Assembly (NCBI GenBank): GCA_002722175.1
Contig: PBKU01000039.1
Location: 17,234 to 81,233 of the forward strand
Length of the DNA: 64,000 nucleotides
Source of the DNA: Magnetovibrio sp.
Lineage (GTDB): Bacteria; Pseudomonadota; Alphaproteobacteria; Rhodospirillales; Casp-alpha2
Reading direction: 5' to 3'
This document shows, one piece after another, positions 18,257 to 27,243 of the stretch. Numbering within the stretch: position 1 is the stretch's first letter; each line of letters starts with the position of its first letter. The notes under the pieces are model-generated. The model was not told the DNA's origin. It worked only from the letters and a program-made list of their open reading frames with translations, and did no database searches. Both the position numbers and the translations under genes were made by a program.

Positions 18257-20806
18257 CTACGAATTACGTGTATTCATTGACTTCCAGTCAGTCCCGGCAA
18301 CTGGTATACCGGTGGCCTTTGAGGTGTCGATGGTTATGGAGCGCATGTCTTCTGGCTCAATATTTTGCAAAACCGTTTTTCCGGTGCACCTTGCCATCAT
18401 CGAGGATTCGCCAATGTTTGCATTTATAATACTTACGACAGCATCGCGACGCTCTTTAGCAGTTCGGTTAGCTGAAAATTTGATGGTTGAATTTTCAGTG
18501 ATCTCTCCCCCTACTGCTATTCCAACTTGGGCACTAAAAATTACTGCCTTACATCCAAGTCCGATTAATTTTGCAGCGTCAGTTCCGGATCGCATGCCAC
18601 CGAACCAAACGAGGTCAATCTGTTCCTCTTTGCGTATTTTTCTTAGATATTGAATGGTTTCCCGCATGATACTTAGATTTGGGGTCCCCCGTAACTCAGG
18701 CCAACTACCACCGATGTCGCTGGAACCGTCCAAAAGCAAGAAATCCATTTTTTTGTCTAATGCAAGCTTAATAATCTCTTCGAGACAAAGGTGTTCATTG
18801 ATGTATAGTCCTGCCAATTGATTTGAATTTACCCGTTTGGCAAATTTGGGGTGAATGTGGCTTTTTAGCACGTGCACTACCCCTAAGGCATCGCTATGCA
18901 CCGGGTCCCCATCAAAAACGAGTTGGATCCATGCGGTGTTTTGGCCGAGAGGATTCCTTCCCACGTAAACACACTTGGTGTCCGCTAACCCTAAGGCAAC
19001 GGAGTCCCTAATCTCTGCGGGAGCATCATCGAAGCCGGCAACAAAAAATGGCAGGTCTAGCATAATTTTTTGCGCTATGTCGCTAGAAACTTTGCAAGAT
19101 TCGCGATAAGGATCAATCACTAGACGCGAAAGGTTAGCCGGCAAAAATACCAAGTCATCAATCGTAGGTTCTCTTTGTTTAGGAAAAGGATTTTTCCTGA
19201 TTTTAAGTCTTTTCTTTAACATAGCTTTATGTTTTGTAACATCGAGTGGATTAGTCCTAGCCATAGAAAACAAATCTTCTCGATGAACAACAGAATAGTC
19301 GTTTGATCCGGTTTCTGCATCACAGCGATAACATCTCGCAGCTTCATTTCTTGCAGTTTTTTCATCGTAGGTTGATTCGATCTCTGGGAACTCGACAGGG
19401 TTTTCTCCCAAGCCGTGGAAAATCGGTTCTTGCACAGGGAAACGCTCCCACATCATGTCTTGTGCAACAGGCACTCGCCTAGAGCGGTAAGGTGTCCGGT
19501 ATGGAAGGGGGGCTTTGCGGCCTTCTAGAAAGGCGTTTACATAATAAGCTGCTCGTTGGCCATGATTCATGGCCACTACAATTGTCGAGCCTCCAAATGC
19601 ACCATCCCCGGCGGCAAAAACCTTTTTGTCGTCGGTCAACATACCATCAAAGGTAGTCTTGATTCGGTCATTATGTATTAGCCCAAGGTTATCTAACTCG
19701 CTGCAAACTGTTTTTTGACCCACTGCTGCTATAACCATTCCACAGATGATTTCATGCTCTGTGCCAGGGATAGAAAGCGCGATTTTCCGGCCGTCAGTGC
19801 CAGTATCCCCGGGCCTTGTTTTGGTGCATCGAATAGCAATATTGTTTCCGCGTTCAATAATCTCTATTTGCTGAGTATTATATAGAATTTCGACACCTTC
19901 TTTTATGGCACCTTCAAGTTCGATTTTTCGTGCTGGGATTTCGTTGGGGCCGCGCCGATAAATTACCTTTACGTGTTTACAGCCTGGCAGCCGTAATGCA
20001 GCGCGACATGCATCCATGGACACATCCCCCCCTCCTACAACAACTACCGTATCGGGCATTTCTGGGCGCTCCCCATTATTTACTTGTCGCAGAAAAGAGA
20101 CACCATCAACGACCCGGGGGTCATGCTCTCCTGAAATATGCATTGCCTTTCCCCACCACGCGCCAATAGTGAGGAGAACGGCGTCGTAGCGGCCTTTTAG
20201 CTGATTTAAAGTAATATCTTTTCCCAATTCAGAATTCAGATGGATTTTAAGGCTTTTGCAGCGTTGGACCAGTCGTTGTATATCTTCTTCAATGATTTGT
20301 GCTGGCAACCGAAACGCTGGTATTCCCCAAATCATCATTCCCCCGATGCGATCAGACATCTCATAAACATGGACCTCATAGCCTGCTACGCACAAATCGT
20401 GGGCAGCAGTAAGGCCGGCCGGCCCGGCGCCTACAATGGCAACTTTTTTTTCCTTAGTAGCGAATATTGGCGTTGGTTTGTATTCATGGGCTATACGATC
20501 CATTACATATCGTTTTAGGTTTCGGATCATTAATGGGCCATCGCTATCAGTGCGACGGCAAGCGGGTTCGCAGGGGGCGTCACAGACTCTACCACATATC
20601 GATGAAAATGGGTTAGTCGAGGTAATCGCCTCAAAGGCCTTTTCCCATTTCTGTTCCCAGATATATGCTATGTAAGATGGCGCATCGGTACCGACTGGGC
20701 AGGCAACTTGGCAGGGCGCCGGGACAAAGTGGGGTTCATTTGTGTGATCTTCATATTCAGACGGCGCATCAGGCATGTCTATCCGGTCAAGATTATATAC
20801 AGCCAT
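18257..20806 (-). CDS. GltD-like FAD/Fe-S oxidoreductase fused to a partial glutamate-synthase barrel
   Basis: The 849-residue protein starts as the small subunit of glutamate synthase: Fe-S cysteines Cys32, 36, 71, 75, 79 and 83, FAD motif VAIVGAGPAGLTAA (122-135), NAD(P)H motif VVVVGGGDVSMDA (254-266) and AAGDGAFGGSTIVVAMNHG (398-416). From about residue 551 it continues into a segment resembling the C-terminal half of the FMN-binding glutamate synthase barrel (LLLDGSSDIGG at 690-700, LVWFGGMRSGTDAAKLIGLG at 732-751). Ordinary GltD is about 480 residues, so the tail is an addition. It starts one base into the end of the upstream gene and likely supplies electrons to it. Confidence 0.85.
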   Translation of the reverse strand: MAVYNLDRIDMPDAPSEYEDHTNEPHFVPAPCQVACPVGTDAPSYIAYIWEQKWEKAFEAITSTNPFSSICGRVCDAPCEPACRRTDSDGPLMIRNLKRYVMDRIAHEYKPTPIFATKEKKVAIVGAGPAGLTAAHDLCVAGYEVHVYEMSDRIGGMMIWGIPAFRLPAQIIEEDIQRLVQRCKSLKIHLNSELGKDITLNQLKGRYDAVLLTIGAWWGKAMHISGEHDPRVVDGVSFLRQVNNGERPEMPDTVVVVGGGDVSMDACRAALRLPGCKHVKVIYRRGPNEIPARKIELEGAIKEGVEILYNTQQIEIIERGNNIAIRCTKTRPGDTGTDGRKIALSIPGTEHEIICGMVIAAVGQKTVCSELDNLGLIHNDRIKTTFDGMLTDDKKVFAAGDGAFGGSTIVVAMNHGQRAAYYVNAFLEGRKAPLPYRTPYRSRRVPVAQDMMWERFPVQEPIFHGLGENPVEFPEIESTYDEKTARNEAARCYRCDAETGSNDYSVVHREDLFSMARTNPLDVTKHKAMLKKRLKIRKNPFPKQREPTIDDLVFLPANLSRLVIDPYRESCKVSSDIAQKIMLDLPFFVAGFDDAPAEIRDSVALGLADTKCVYVGRNPLGQNTAWIQLVFDGDPVHSDALGVVHVLKSHIHPKFAKRVNSNQLAGLYINEHLCLEEIIKLALDKKMDFLLLDGSSDIGGSWPELRGTPNLSIMRETIQYLRKIRKEEQIDLVWFGGMRSGTDAAKLIGLGCKAVIFSAQVGIAVGGEITENSTIKFSANRTAKERRDAVVSIINANIGESSMMARCTGKTVLQNIEPEDMRSITIDTSKATGIPVAGTDWKSMNTRNS

Positions 20807-22773
20807 TACCTATTACCTATACGCATTTGCAATTTATCTGGTAAATCTTTTTTCCGTGACGGGACTAGTTCCAAACCCGTTATTTCGGCTGCTTCGGGAG
20901 TTAGGGCCACCAGGTCATCGCGGTTAAGTTTGTGAGTGTTTTTGTAGCCCAATCCTAGTGTAATTGCTGCGATCTGCCAACGGACACTTTCCAAAAAGCG
21001 GTGAATATTTCTCGCTTCTATCTCTGGATTATAACGTTTCTCATGCTCGGGATCCTGTGTTGCTATTCCGGTTACGCATTGACCTACATGGCACTGCATG
21101 CAGGCTATACATCCACCAGCAATGATAGTTGAGGTGCCAAATGCAACGGCATCAGCGCCTAAGCATAGGGCTTTTACTGCATCGACGCCATCTCGAAGTC
21201 CCCCCATTAGAACAATTTCAATATTTTTACGTCGCCCAATCTCTTCTAGTGCATCGACGGCTTCTATAATCGCAGGTAATGTTGGAATTCCAACATATTC
21301 AAGCACTTCTGCGCTACCAGCGCCGGTAGAACCCTGCATTCCATCCAATTCGATAAAATCAAAGCCATCTTTTGCTGCAATTTTAATGTCATCCCGAACT
21401 CTTCCTGCACCTAACTTAACTGAAACTGGAAGTTGATAATTTGTTGCTTCACGGAACTCCTCAATCTTGATGACAAGGTCGTCTGCACCTAGGACGTCAG
21501 GGTGTCGAGATGGTGACCGCAAATCAATACCGGCTGGAATTCCTCGAATTTTAGCTAGTTCTTTTGTCACTTTTTTTGCCATTAGTTGTCCACCTAAACC
21601 TGGCTTGGCACCTTGTGAAATGTAGATTTCAAGGCCGTCTGCTCTTTTCATGTCATGGATATTCCATCCTAGTCGTCCCCCTAAACACTGGAAAATAAGC
21701 TGTGACGCCGCATCTCGTTGCGCGTCGCTCATGCCCCCTTCACCCGTATTTTCAGCAATATTTGACATTGAAGATGCCATTCCTATCGCCATTTTTGTCG
21801 AACGGCTTAGGGCCCCATAACTCATTGGTGCAATCATTACTGGCATGCTTAGATCCAAAGGCTTTGCTCCATTTAATCCACCAATTTTGGTATGCATATT
21901 AACTTTTGAAACAGGGTTGCTTTCTTCAATGGAATTAGAGAGATCTCTCCTAAACCCTAAGTCAGAAAGGTGTGGTAATGTCCTTGCGCCACCGTATCCG
22001 CGAATGCGATAACGACCTATCTGGGATTTTACAAAAATATCTTCCTGAATTTTTTGATTCCAGTATTGCGAAGCACCGGAGAATGTGAAAAAGGGTATGG
22101 ACCGAATTTGCTGTTCGGTAGAAGCATACCGCAATCGTTTTCCAGCATTGACGATCTTTTGAAATTTTTTTGGAGCTGAAATTTTATAACGTTCAAGAAA
22201 ATCCTGAATGCTATCTAATTCTTTAGAATCGTAATCTGTGATTGTAGCGTCAGACCCTAGGCTTTCGATCTTCCCGGCAACATATATTGTCCCACCGGTC
22301 ATATCTTCACCAACCCGTTCCCCTGAATTTCCCAGAATGATTAGGCGTCCACCATACATCATGTATCCGGCCATAAAATTAGCATTGCCAGCGCACAGAA
22401 GTGTTCCTTCTTTCATCACCTGGCCGGCACGCGAGCCCATGTTTCCATGAATGACAACCTCAGCTCCCCGAATGGCAACGCCAGCAATCGCGCCGGCGTT
22501 TCCGTTCACGACAATTGAACCCTCGAGCATGTTATCTCCAAGGCCCCAGCCAACATTATTGTCAATTTCAAAATTTGGGCCATCTGTTAGCCCGCCACAA
22601 AAGTAACCCGCTGAACCTTTAATATGAACCTGGATTTCAGCTGTTAGCCCAACCCCTATATGATGCTTAGCATCGGGGTTAAGGATCTGAACGTTCTCTC
22701 CTGCAGCACCCGCCTGCCGAATCTGTTCATTTGCTGCGCGGACAGCAGTAGTATTTAAGTCGATTTTTGCCAT
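20806..22773 (-). CDS. GXGXG domain fused to FMN-binding glutamate synthase domain
   Basis: The 655-residue protein joins two units that are separate proteins (GlxC/MgsB and GlxD/MgsC types) in many bacteria. Residues about 45-200 are the GXGXG beta-helix (GGLTDG, GNAGAIAG, GNMGSRAG, GNSGERVG). Residues about 260-640 are the FMN barrel of the glutamate synthase large subunit, with GEGGMSDAQRD, KPGLGGQLMAKKV, ELDGMQGSTGAGSAE and Fe-S cysteines at 555, 558, 561 and 566. Expected chemistry is reductive addition of an amine or ammonia to 2-oxoglutarate. It overlaps its neighbours by 19 bases (amidotransferase) and 1 base (GltD-like), so the three are translationally coupled. Confidence 0.9.
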   Translation of the reverse strand: MAKIDLNTTAVRAANEQIRQAGAAGENVQILNPDAKHHIGVGLTAEIQVHIKGSAGYFCGGLTDGPNFEIDNNVGWGLGDNMLEGSIVVNGNAGAIAGVAIRGAEVVIHGNMGSRAGQVMKEGTLLCAGNANFMAGYMMYGGRLIILGNSGERVGEDMTGGTIYVAGKIESLGSDATITDYDSKELDSIQDFLERYKISAPKKFQKIVNAGKRLRYASTEQQIRSIPFFTFSGASQYWNQKIQEDIFVKSQIGRYRIRGYGGARTLPHLSDLGFRRDLSNSIEESNPVSKVNMHTKIGGLNGAKPLDLSMPVMIAPMSYGALSRSTKMAIGMASSMSNIAENTGEGGMSDAQRDAASQLIFQCLGGRLGWNIHDMKRADGLEIYISQGAKPGLGGQLMAKKVTKELAKIRGIPAGIDLRSPSRHPDVLGADDLVIKIEEFREATNYQLPVSVKLGAGRVRDDIKIAAKDGFDFIELDGMQGSTGAGSAEVLEYVGIPTLPAIIEAVDALEEIGRRKNIEIVLMGGLRDGVDAVKALCLGADAVAFGTSTIIAGGCIACMQCHVGQCVTGIATQDPEHEKRYNPEIEARNIHRFLESVRWQIAAITLGLGYKNTHKLNRDDLVALTPEAAEITGLELVPSRKKDLPDKLQMRIGNR

Positions 22774-23666
22774 GTGTCAAAAGTACCAGGTGGTGGCTCC
22801 ATAGTATTTAATGCCTGCCCTGGAAATAAGCGATTTAATGACACTTCCTCGGATGCTATGGCAATGAGCTCTTCATTTTCAAATTTTACCATAGGTTTTG
22901 CGGCCAATCGATCTTTCGCGTAACCTATTTCGTCTTTAGTAGAAACCAGGAATGAAAATGTTCCATCCATGTCTTCGATGGAGGTTTCAAGGGCTGCCAT
23001 AAGAGACTGTCCTTTAGACAACATATCAGCTAAGTAAACAGCTATTAGCTCACTGTCATTGTCTGTATTAAATTTAAAATTACGTTGTTCAAGACGCCGT
23101 CGCATTTTCCAATAATTTGTAATTTGTCCGTTATGGACAATTGCAATATCTGCAAAACCCGTCGCCCAAAAGGGGTGGGCAGCTTCTAATTTAACATCGG
23201 ATTCTGTTGCAAGTCGCACATGACCAATCCCATGGGAACCCTTAAATTCTTCTACTCCGTACTCTGAATCAACGTCGTGAGCACCACCCATATCTTTTAT
23301 AATATCTAGGCTATTCCCAATAGAAATCACTTTTGCTGTCTTTTCAATTGCATATGCAAATTTCTGGATATCACCAGAGAATTTCACAGTAACTCTAAGA
23401 GTGCGGCCTATAAATTCTTTGTCAAGAACTTTTGCTTGGAATTTAGCCAGTTGGTTCTCGATATCTTCAATAGAAGAAAGTGCTGAATCTCCCGTCCCAA
23501 CAAAAAAACGAAGCCGTAACTGGTCAGGTTTTTGGCGATGGTAAAGAGCAAATCCAGTTGAATCAGGGCCACGATGTTGGCACCCATCTAACATGTCTAT
23601 CAGGTTCTTGCCGATAGCGACGTCGCTTCTTTGTTGCTTGTACAGAATTCCCGCAATACCACACAT
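22755..23666 (-). CDS. Class II glutamine amidotransferase (GlxB/MgsA-like)
   Basis: The 303-residue protein is an Ntn-type glutamine amidotransferase. I start it at ATG 23666, because that makes the second residue the catalytic cysteine (MCGIAGI) exposed after Met removal; the longer frame to 23696 would bury it. Further conserved parts are CQHRGPDSTGF, GHVRLATES, AHPFWATGFADIAIVHNGQITNYW and DNDSELIAVYLADM. It would hydrolyse glutamine or a gamma-glutamylamide and pass the amine to the FMN protein encoded next. Length matches the stand-alone amidotransferase subunit of N-methylglutamate synthase. It is first of the minus-strand operon, facing glnT across 241 bases. Confidence 0.92.
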   Translation of the reverse strand: MCGIAGILYKQQRSDVAIGKNLIDMLDGCQHRGPDSTGFALYHRQKPDQLRLRFFVGTGDSALSSIEDIENQLAKFQAKVLDKEFIGRTLRVTVKFSGDIQKFAYAIEKTAKVISIGNSLDIIKDMGGAHDVDSEYGVEEFKGSHGIGHVRLATESDVKLEAAHPFWATGFADIAIVHNGQITNYWKMRRRLEQRNFKFNTDNDSELIAVYLADMLSKGQSLMAALETSIEDMDGTFSFLVSTKDEIGYAKDRLAAKPMVKFENEELIAIASEEVSLNRLFPGQALNTMEPPPGTFDTWQKST

Positions 23667-23783
23667 AATTAAAATCCGTTCCGCCTTTTGAAACAATGAA
23701 TTAACTTGTTAGATCGATTTACTCCTGTGTACTCTGAATACGTCTTTTATATCTAACGCTAAGATATGGTAGTTACAATACCA

Positions 23784-23803
23784 ACAAAGAAAATTTTCTT
23801 TGT
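23784..23803. promoter_or_regulatory. 20-bp perfect palindrome between glnT-like and amidotransferase genes
   Basis: The half-site ACAAAGAAAA (23784-23793) is followed at once by its exact reverse complement TTTTCTTTGT (23794-23803). It lies 118 bases from the amidotransferase start and 104 bases from the glnT start, nearly central in the divergent promoter region. Size, symmetry and position fit an operator for a dimeric regulator controlling both units. The regulator is not encoded next to it. Confidence 0.5.
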
Positions 23804-23891
23804 AAAAAAGGATTTTTACGCTGTACCCTTTAGTTTCTCTTGATAGACTGTGTACAAAATATAAACTTGATAAGTGATTAGTCTTCATGTT

Positions 23892-23897
23892 AGGAGG
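23892..23897 (+). promoter_or_regulatory. Ribosome binding site deciding the glnT start
   Basis: AGGAGG at 23892-23897 lies ten bases before ATG 23908. It falls inside the first codons of the longer frame that begins at ATG 23887, so the shorter start is preferred. Confidence 0.7.
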
Positions 23898-23907
23898 AGT
23901 TACTGAT

Positions 23908-25215
23908 ATGCCCAAAAATTTAGCCGTAATCGCTAAGCAGAAAAAAATAAAATATTTCTTGATTAGCTTCGTCGATCTTTTTGGCGTTCTAAGGGCGAAA
24001 TTAGTACCATCAGCAGCCATTGGTGATATGCAAAAGAGCGGGGCAGGGTTTGCTGGTTTTGCTGCATGGTTAGATATGACGCCGGCACACCCTGATATGT
24101 TCGCAGTGCCAGATCCGAGTAGCATTATTCAATTGCCGTGGAAGCCAGACGTTGCGTGGGTTGCCGGGGATCTCTGGATGGATGGTCAATTAGTTCAAGC
24201 TTCACCTCGAGTTATGCTTAAACGACAATTGGAGAGAGCTCGGAAAAAAGGACTCAGAATGAAGACAGGGGTTGAATGTGAATATTTTCTAATTAATTCA
24301 GATGGCACTGCGATCGCCGATAACCGCGATATTCAGACAAAGCCGTGCTATGATCAAAGTGCATTGATGCGACAATATGATGTGATTTCAGAAATATGCG
24401 ATAACATGCTTAGCCTAGGTTGGGGGCCTTACCAGAATGACCATGAAGACGCAAATGGGCAATTTGAAATGAATTGGGAATATGATGATGCTTTGGTTAC
24501 GGCAGATCGCCACACATTTTTCAAGTTCATGGTGAAATCCATTGCAGAAAAGCACAATCTTAGAGCTACGTTTATGCCAAAACCATTTGTCAACCTTACC
24601 GGAAACGGTTGCCATGCTCACGTCTCTCTCTGGGATAAGACCGGAAAAAAGAACCTATTTTTTGATCGTAAAGATGAGATGGGCCTAAGCAAAAAAGCAT
24701 ACTCCTTTTTAGGTGGCATCATACATAGCGCAGAGGCTTTATGTTCAATTTTCAACCCAACGATTAATAGCTATAAACGTATTAATGCTCCGCGCACAAT
24801 TTCTGGAGCTACGTGGTCACCGAATACTGTGACCTTTGGCGGAAACAATCGAACTCATATGATACGCATCCCTGACCCTGGTAGATTTGAACTGAGGCTG
24901 ATGGATGGAGCGGCTAATCCATATATGATTCAAGCTTCTGTCCTTGCTGCTGGTTTAGATGGCATTGAGAATTCAAGGGACCCGGGAGCCCGACACGACA
25001 TAGACATGTATGCAGAAGGACACACAGTGCGGAACGCGAAAAAACTTCCCTTAAACCTGCTCGATTCTATTCGTGCACTTCAAAAAAGCAAGGTGCTCAA
25101 TCAAGCATTTGGTGACGCAGTAATCGAAAGTTATGCAAAACTGAAATTGCAGGAGTGGGATTCATATTCTCAGCACCTGACAAAATGGGAGATGGACCAA
25201 ACACTTGATTGCTAA
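23908..25215 (+). CDS. glnT: Class III GlnT-type glutamine synthetase, candidate gamma-glutamylmethylamide synthetase
   Basis: The 435-residue protein has the glutamine synthetase fold: N-terminal beta-grasp (KYFLISFVDLFGVLRAKLVP), metal-binding glutamates in GVECEYFLI and ANGQFEMNW, the ATP/glutamate segment GNGCHAHVSLWD, and NRTHMIRIPDPGRFELRLMDGAANPY near the end. It belongs to the GlnT/GmaS group, some members of which join glutamate to methylamine rather than ammonia. Divergent placement from an N-methylglutamate-synthase-like operon supports an amine substrate; sequence alone does not prove it. The start at ATG 23908 follows an AGGAGG site, and a plausible terminator follows the stop. 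Confidence 0.88.
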   Translation: MPKNLAVIAKQKKIKYFLISFVDLFGVLRAKLVPSAAIGDMQKSGAGFAGFAAWLDMTPAHPDMFAVPDPSSIIQLPWKPDVAWVAGDLWMDGQLVQASPRVMLKRQLERARKKGLRMKTGVECEYFLINSDGTAIADNRDIQTKPCYDQSALMRQYDVISEICDNMLSLGWGPYQNDHEDANGQFEMNWEYDDALVTADRHTFFKFMVKSIAEKHNLRATFMPKPFVNLTGNGCHAHVSLWDKTGKKNLFFDRKDEMGLSKKAYSFLGGIIHSAEALCSIFNPTINSYKRINAPRTISGATWSPNTVTFGGNNRTHMIRIPDPGRFELRLMDGAANPYMIQASVLAAGLDGIENSRDPGARHDIDMYAEGHTVRNAKKLPLNLLDSIRALQKSKVLNQAFGDAVIESYAKLKLQEWDSYSQHLTKWEMDQTLDC

Positions 25216-25273
25216 ATAGCTAGCCTGTTAGTGGACCTTTTTTAGGAATATAGTTGGGAGGAGTGTTTCGTTC

Positions 25274-25302
25274 TAGGGCACTAGTTAGCCCCTAAATTTT
25301 TT
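25274..25302 (+). terminator. Likely intrinsic terminator after glnT
   Basis: TAGGGC (25274-25279) can pair with GCCCCTA (25288-25294) with one bulged C across an eight-base loop, and a T-run (25297-25302) follows. It lies 59 bases after the glnT stop and before the convergent DHH gene. Confidence 0.5.
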
Positions 25303-25330
25303 GCATAGGTTAGGGAGCAATAGCCTGGTC

Positions 25331-27112
25331 TTAAGAGGTGCCACTTGTCATCGATTGGATAAGGGCACTTTTGACTTCGTCAGCTATTGAATTTTCAACA
25401 TAGCAGCTTCCAACATCGCTATGGCCACCTCCACCATAGGTAAGCATCAATTCGCCAATATTAGTATTTAAGGTGCGGTCGAAAATTGATTTGCCACATG
25501 AAAAAACAGTTTTTTGTTTTCCTAAACCCCACATGACATGAATTGAAACATTGCATTCAGGGTACAAGGCATAAACCATAAAGCGGTTTCCCACATGAAT
25601 AGTATCTTCATCCTTTAGATCTATAACAACGACATTTTCATATGTTGTTGAGCAGCGTTTAATTTGATTCTTGAAAAGAGATTCTTGTTCAAAATAAAAA
25701 TCGATACGTTCTTTTACATCTGGATGTTCCAGCACATCCACAATGGAATTTTCTCGGCATAAATCGATTAGATTCATCATTAGTTCATAGTTAGGAATCC
25801 GGAAGCCCTGGAAGCGCCCAAGCCCTGTTCTGGGGTCCATAACAAAGTTAAGCAGAGTCCATTTATTTGGGGACAGGACGTCTTCCATGGCATATTTCGC
25901 GGAATCAGCCTGATCAACTGCTGCTAGCATTTCATCTGCAATGTTTGGTAGATTTTTTTTTCCGCCAAAAAAATTAAATAGAACACGGGACGCCGAAGGC
26001 GCAGCGGGGTCTATTATATGGTTATGCCGTAAAGCCCCTAGTCGATTTATTTCACTAATATGATGGTCAAAGACGGCAAAAACGCCTGGTACATAAGGCA
26101 AGTTCGTTGAAATATCATTTTCTGAAACGGGTACCTCGCCCTCTTGCATTTGATTTGGATGGGCAAACAAGATATCGTCAATAAGGCCAAGCTCTTCAAG
26201 GATAATGGCACAAACTAGCCCATCAAAATCACTTCTGGTAATGAGCCGGTAATGTTGATTTAACATATCTTCTGGCTTCAGTCTGGCAAGTGAGTTTTGT
26301 GTGTCATTATTACCAATAGAAGCCGTCTTTTTTGTGGGGCCAGGTGATTTGGCAGTGGAAATAGATGGGGCAGCTGCGGTGTATTTTTCTTTCATCGTTC
26401 CAAAGACCTCTAAAAACTGATGGGCTTCTTTTTGGCGAAAACAACCTCCCGTTAAAGGTGCGATAAAATCAATCTTACGTGTTTTGACAAGCTCTACCCA
26501 TTGTTTTCGGTCTGACCTTTTTGGAAACCAAAAATCGTGAAATTCCACCATAGAAGGAAGGGTTTCATTTAAATCGGAAAGAAAAGGCGTATCATGAAAT
26601 GATATTTCAAATGAATTTTGGCCGATCATCCCAGAATAAAGAACGCGAGAATAAGTATCATAGATTGATATGGATAAAGGGCTTTGCAAATGGTTTGTTG
26701 GAATGAAGTTTAACTTGCTTCCACTTTCGATTTCGAGTTCTTCTCCGGCATCAGCAATATTCTTTAGATTTTCCTCAAAATCGAGGTGGGAAAGCCTACC
26801 AACTGCGCCATTTGGAACGAGGATTTTCACATTCTTAGGTAACACTTGAAGCCACAAGGATAAGCTGGAAGTTGCTGCAGCATCCAGGGACGTAAGAATA
26901 ATACGATTAACGCGCTCAAGTGAAATCTGTTGGGAAAAGTTAGATAGGTAAACTGGGAAATCACTAACGCCACCTGGATCGATTAATGTTACAGATGATC
27001 CCGCGCATATAACGTGATGATTTAGCGATAATCGATCACTTGATTTTTCAACGTGATTGGAAAAGACTAGCCAAACATGGTTATTTTTTTTAAATAGTGT
27101 ATGACAACTCAT
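25331..27112 (-). CDS. Ligand-less ODP-like domain fused to a DHH phosphoesterase
   Basis: The 593-residue protein has two parts. Residues about 1-240 follow the beta-lactamase fold of flavodiiron/ODP proteins (VTLIDPGG at 41-48, SLSLWLQVLP at 83-92, YDTYSRVLYSGMIG at 151-164), but the metal-binding positions are replaced: LTSLDAAATSS occupies the usual THxHxD or HQDPD site. After a linker (about 245-285), residues 288-593 form a DHH-family phosphoesterase like those annotated as exopolyphosphatase, with RSDFDGL (293-299), NLPYVPG, FDHH (348-351), AVDQADSAKY (398-407) and a C-terminal GGGGH. The catalytic half looks intact, so the N-terminal half is probably regulatory. It stands alone between convergent glnT and mcm. 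Confidence 0.82.
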   Translation of the reverse strand: MSCHTLFKKNNHVWLVFSNHVEKSSDRLSLNHHVICAGSSVTLIDPGGVSDFPVYLSNFSQQISLERVNRIILTSLDAAATSSLSLWLQVLPKNVKILVPNGAVGRLSHLDFEENLKNIADAGEELEIESGSKLNFIPTNHLQSPLSISIYDTYSRVLYSGMIGQNSFEISFHDTPFLSDLNETLPSMVEFHDFWFPKRSDRKQWVELVKTRKIDFIAPLTGGCFRQKEAHQFLEVFGTMKEKYTAAAPSISTAKSPGPTKKTASIGNNDTQNSLARLKPEDMLNQHYRLITRSDFDGLVCAIILEELGLIDDILFAHPNQMQEGEVPVSENDISTNLPYVPGVFAVFDHHISEINRLGALRHNHIIDPAAPSASRVLFNFFGGKKNLPNIADEMLAAVDQADSAKYAMEDVLSPNKWTLLNFVMDPRTGLGRFQGFRIPNYELMMNLIDLCRENSIVDVLEHPDVKERIDFYFEQESLFKNQIKRCSTTYENVVVIDLKDEDTIHVGNRFMVYALYPECNVSIHVMWGLGKQKTVFSCGKSIFDRTLNTNIGELMLTYGGGGHSDVGSCYVENSIADEVKSALIQSMTSGTS

Positions 27113-27243
27113 TGATCCCTCTCACGAGCAACACATATTGCTAGTAGTAAAAAATAGTACCGTGAATGTTGGACCACGTTCCGTTCGAAAAATTTTTGTT
27201 TCCTTTCTATGCAAATATTAACTTTTTAGATTGCTAAGGTATA

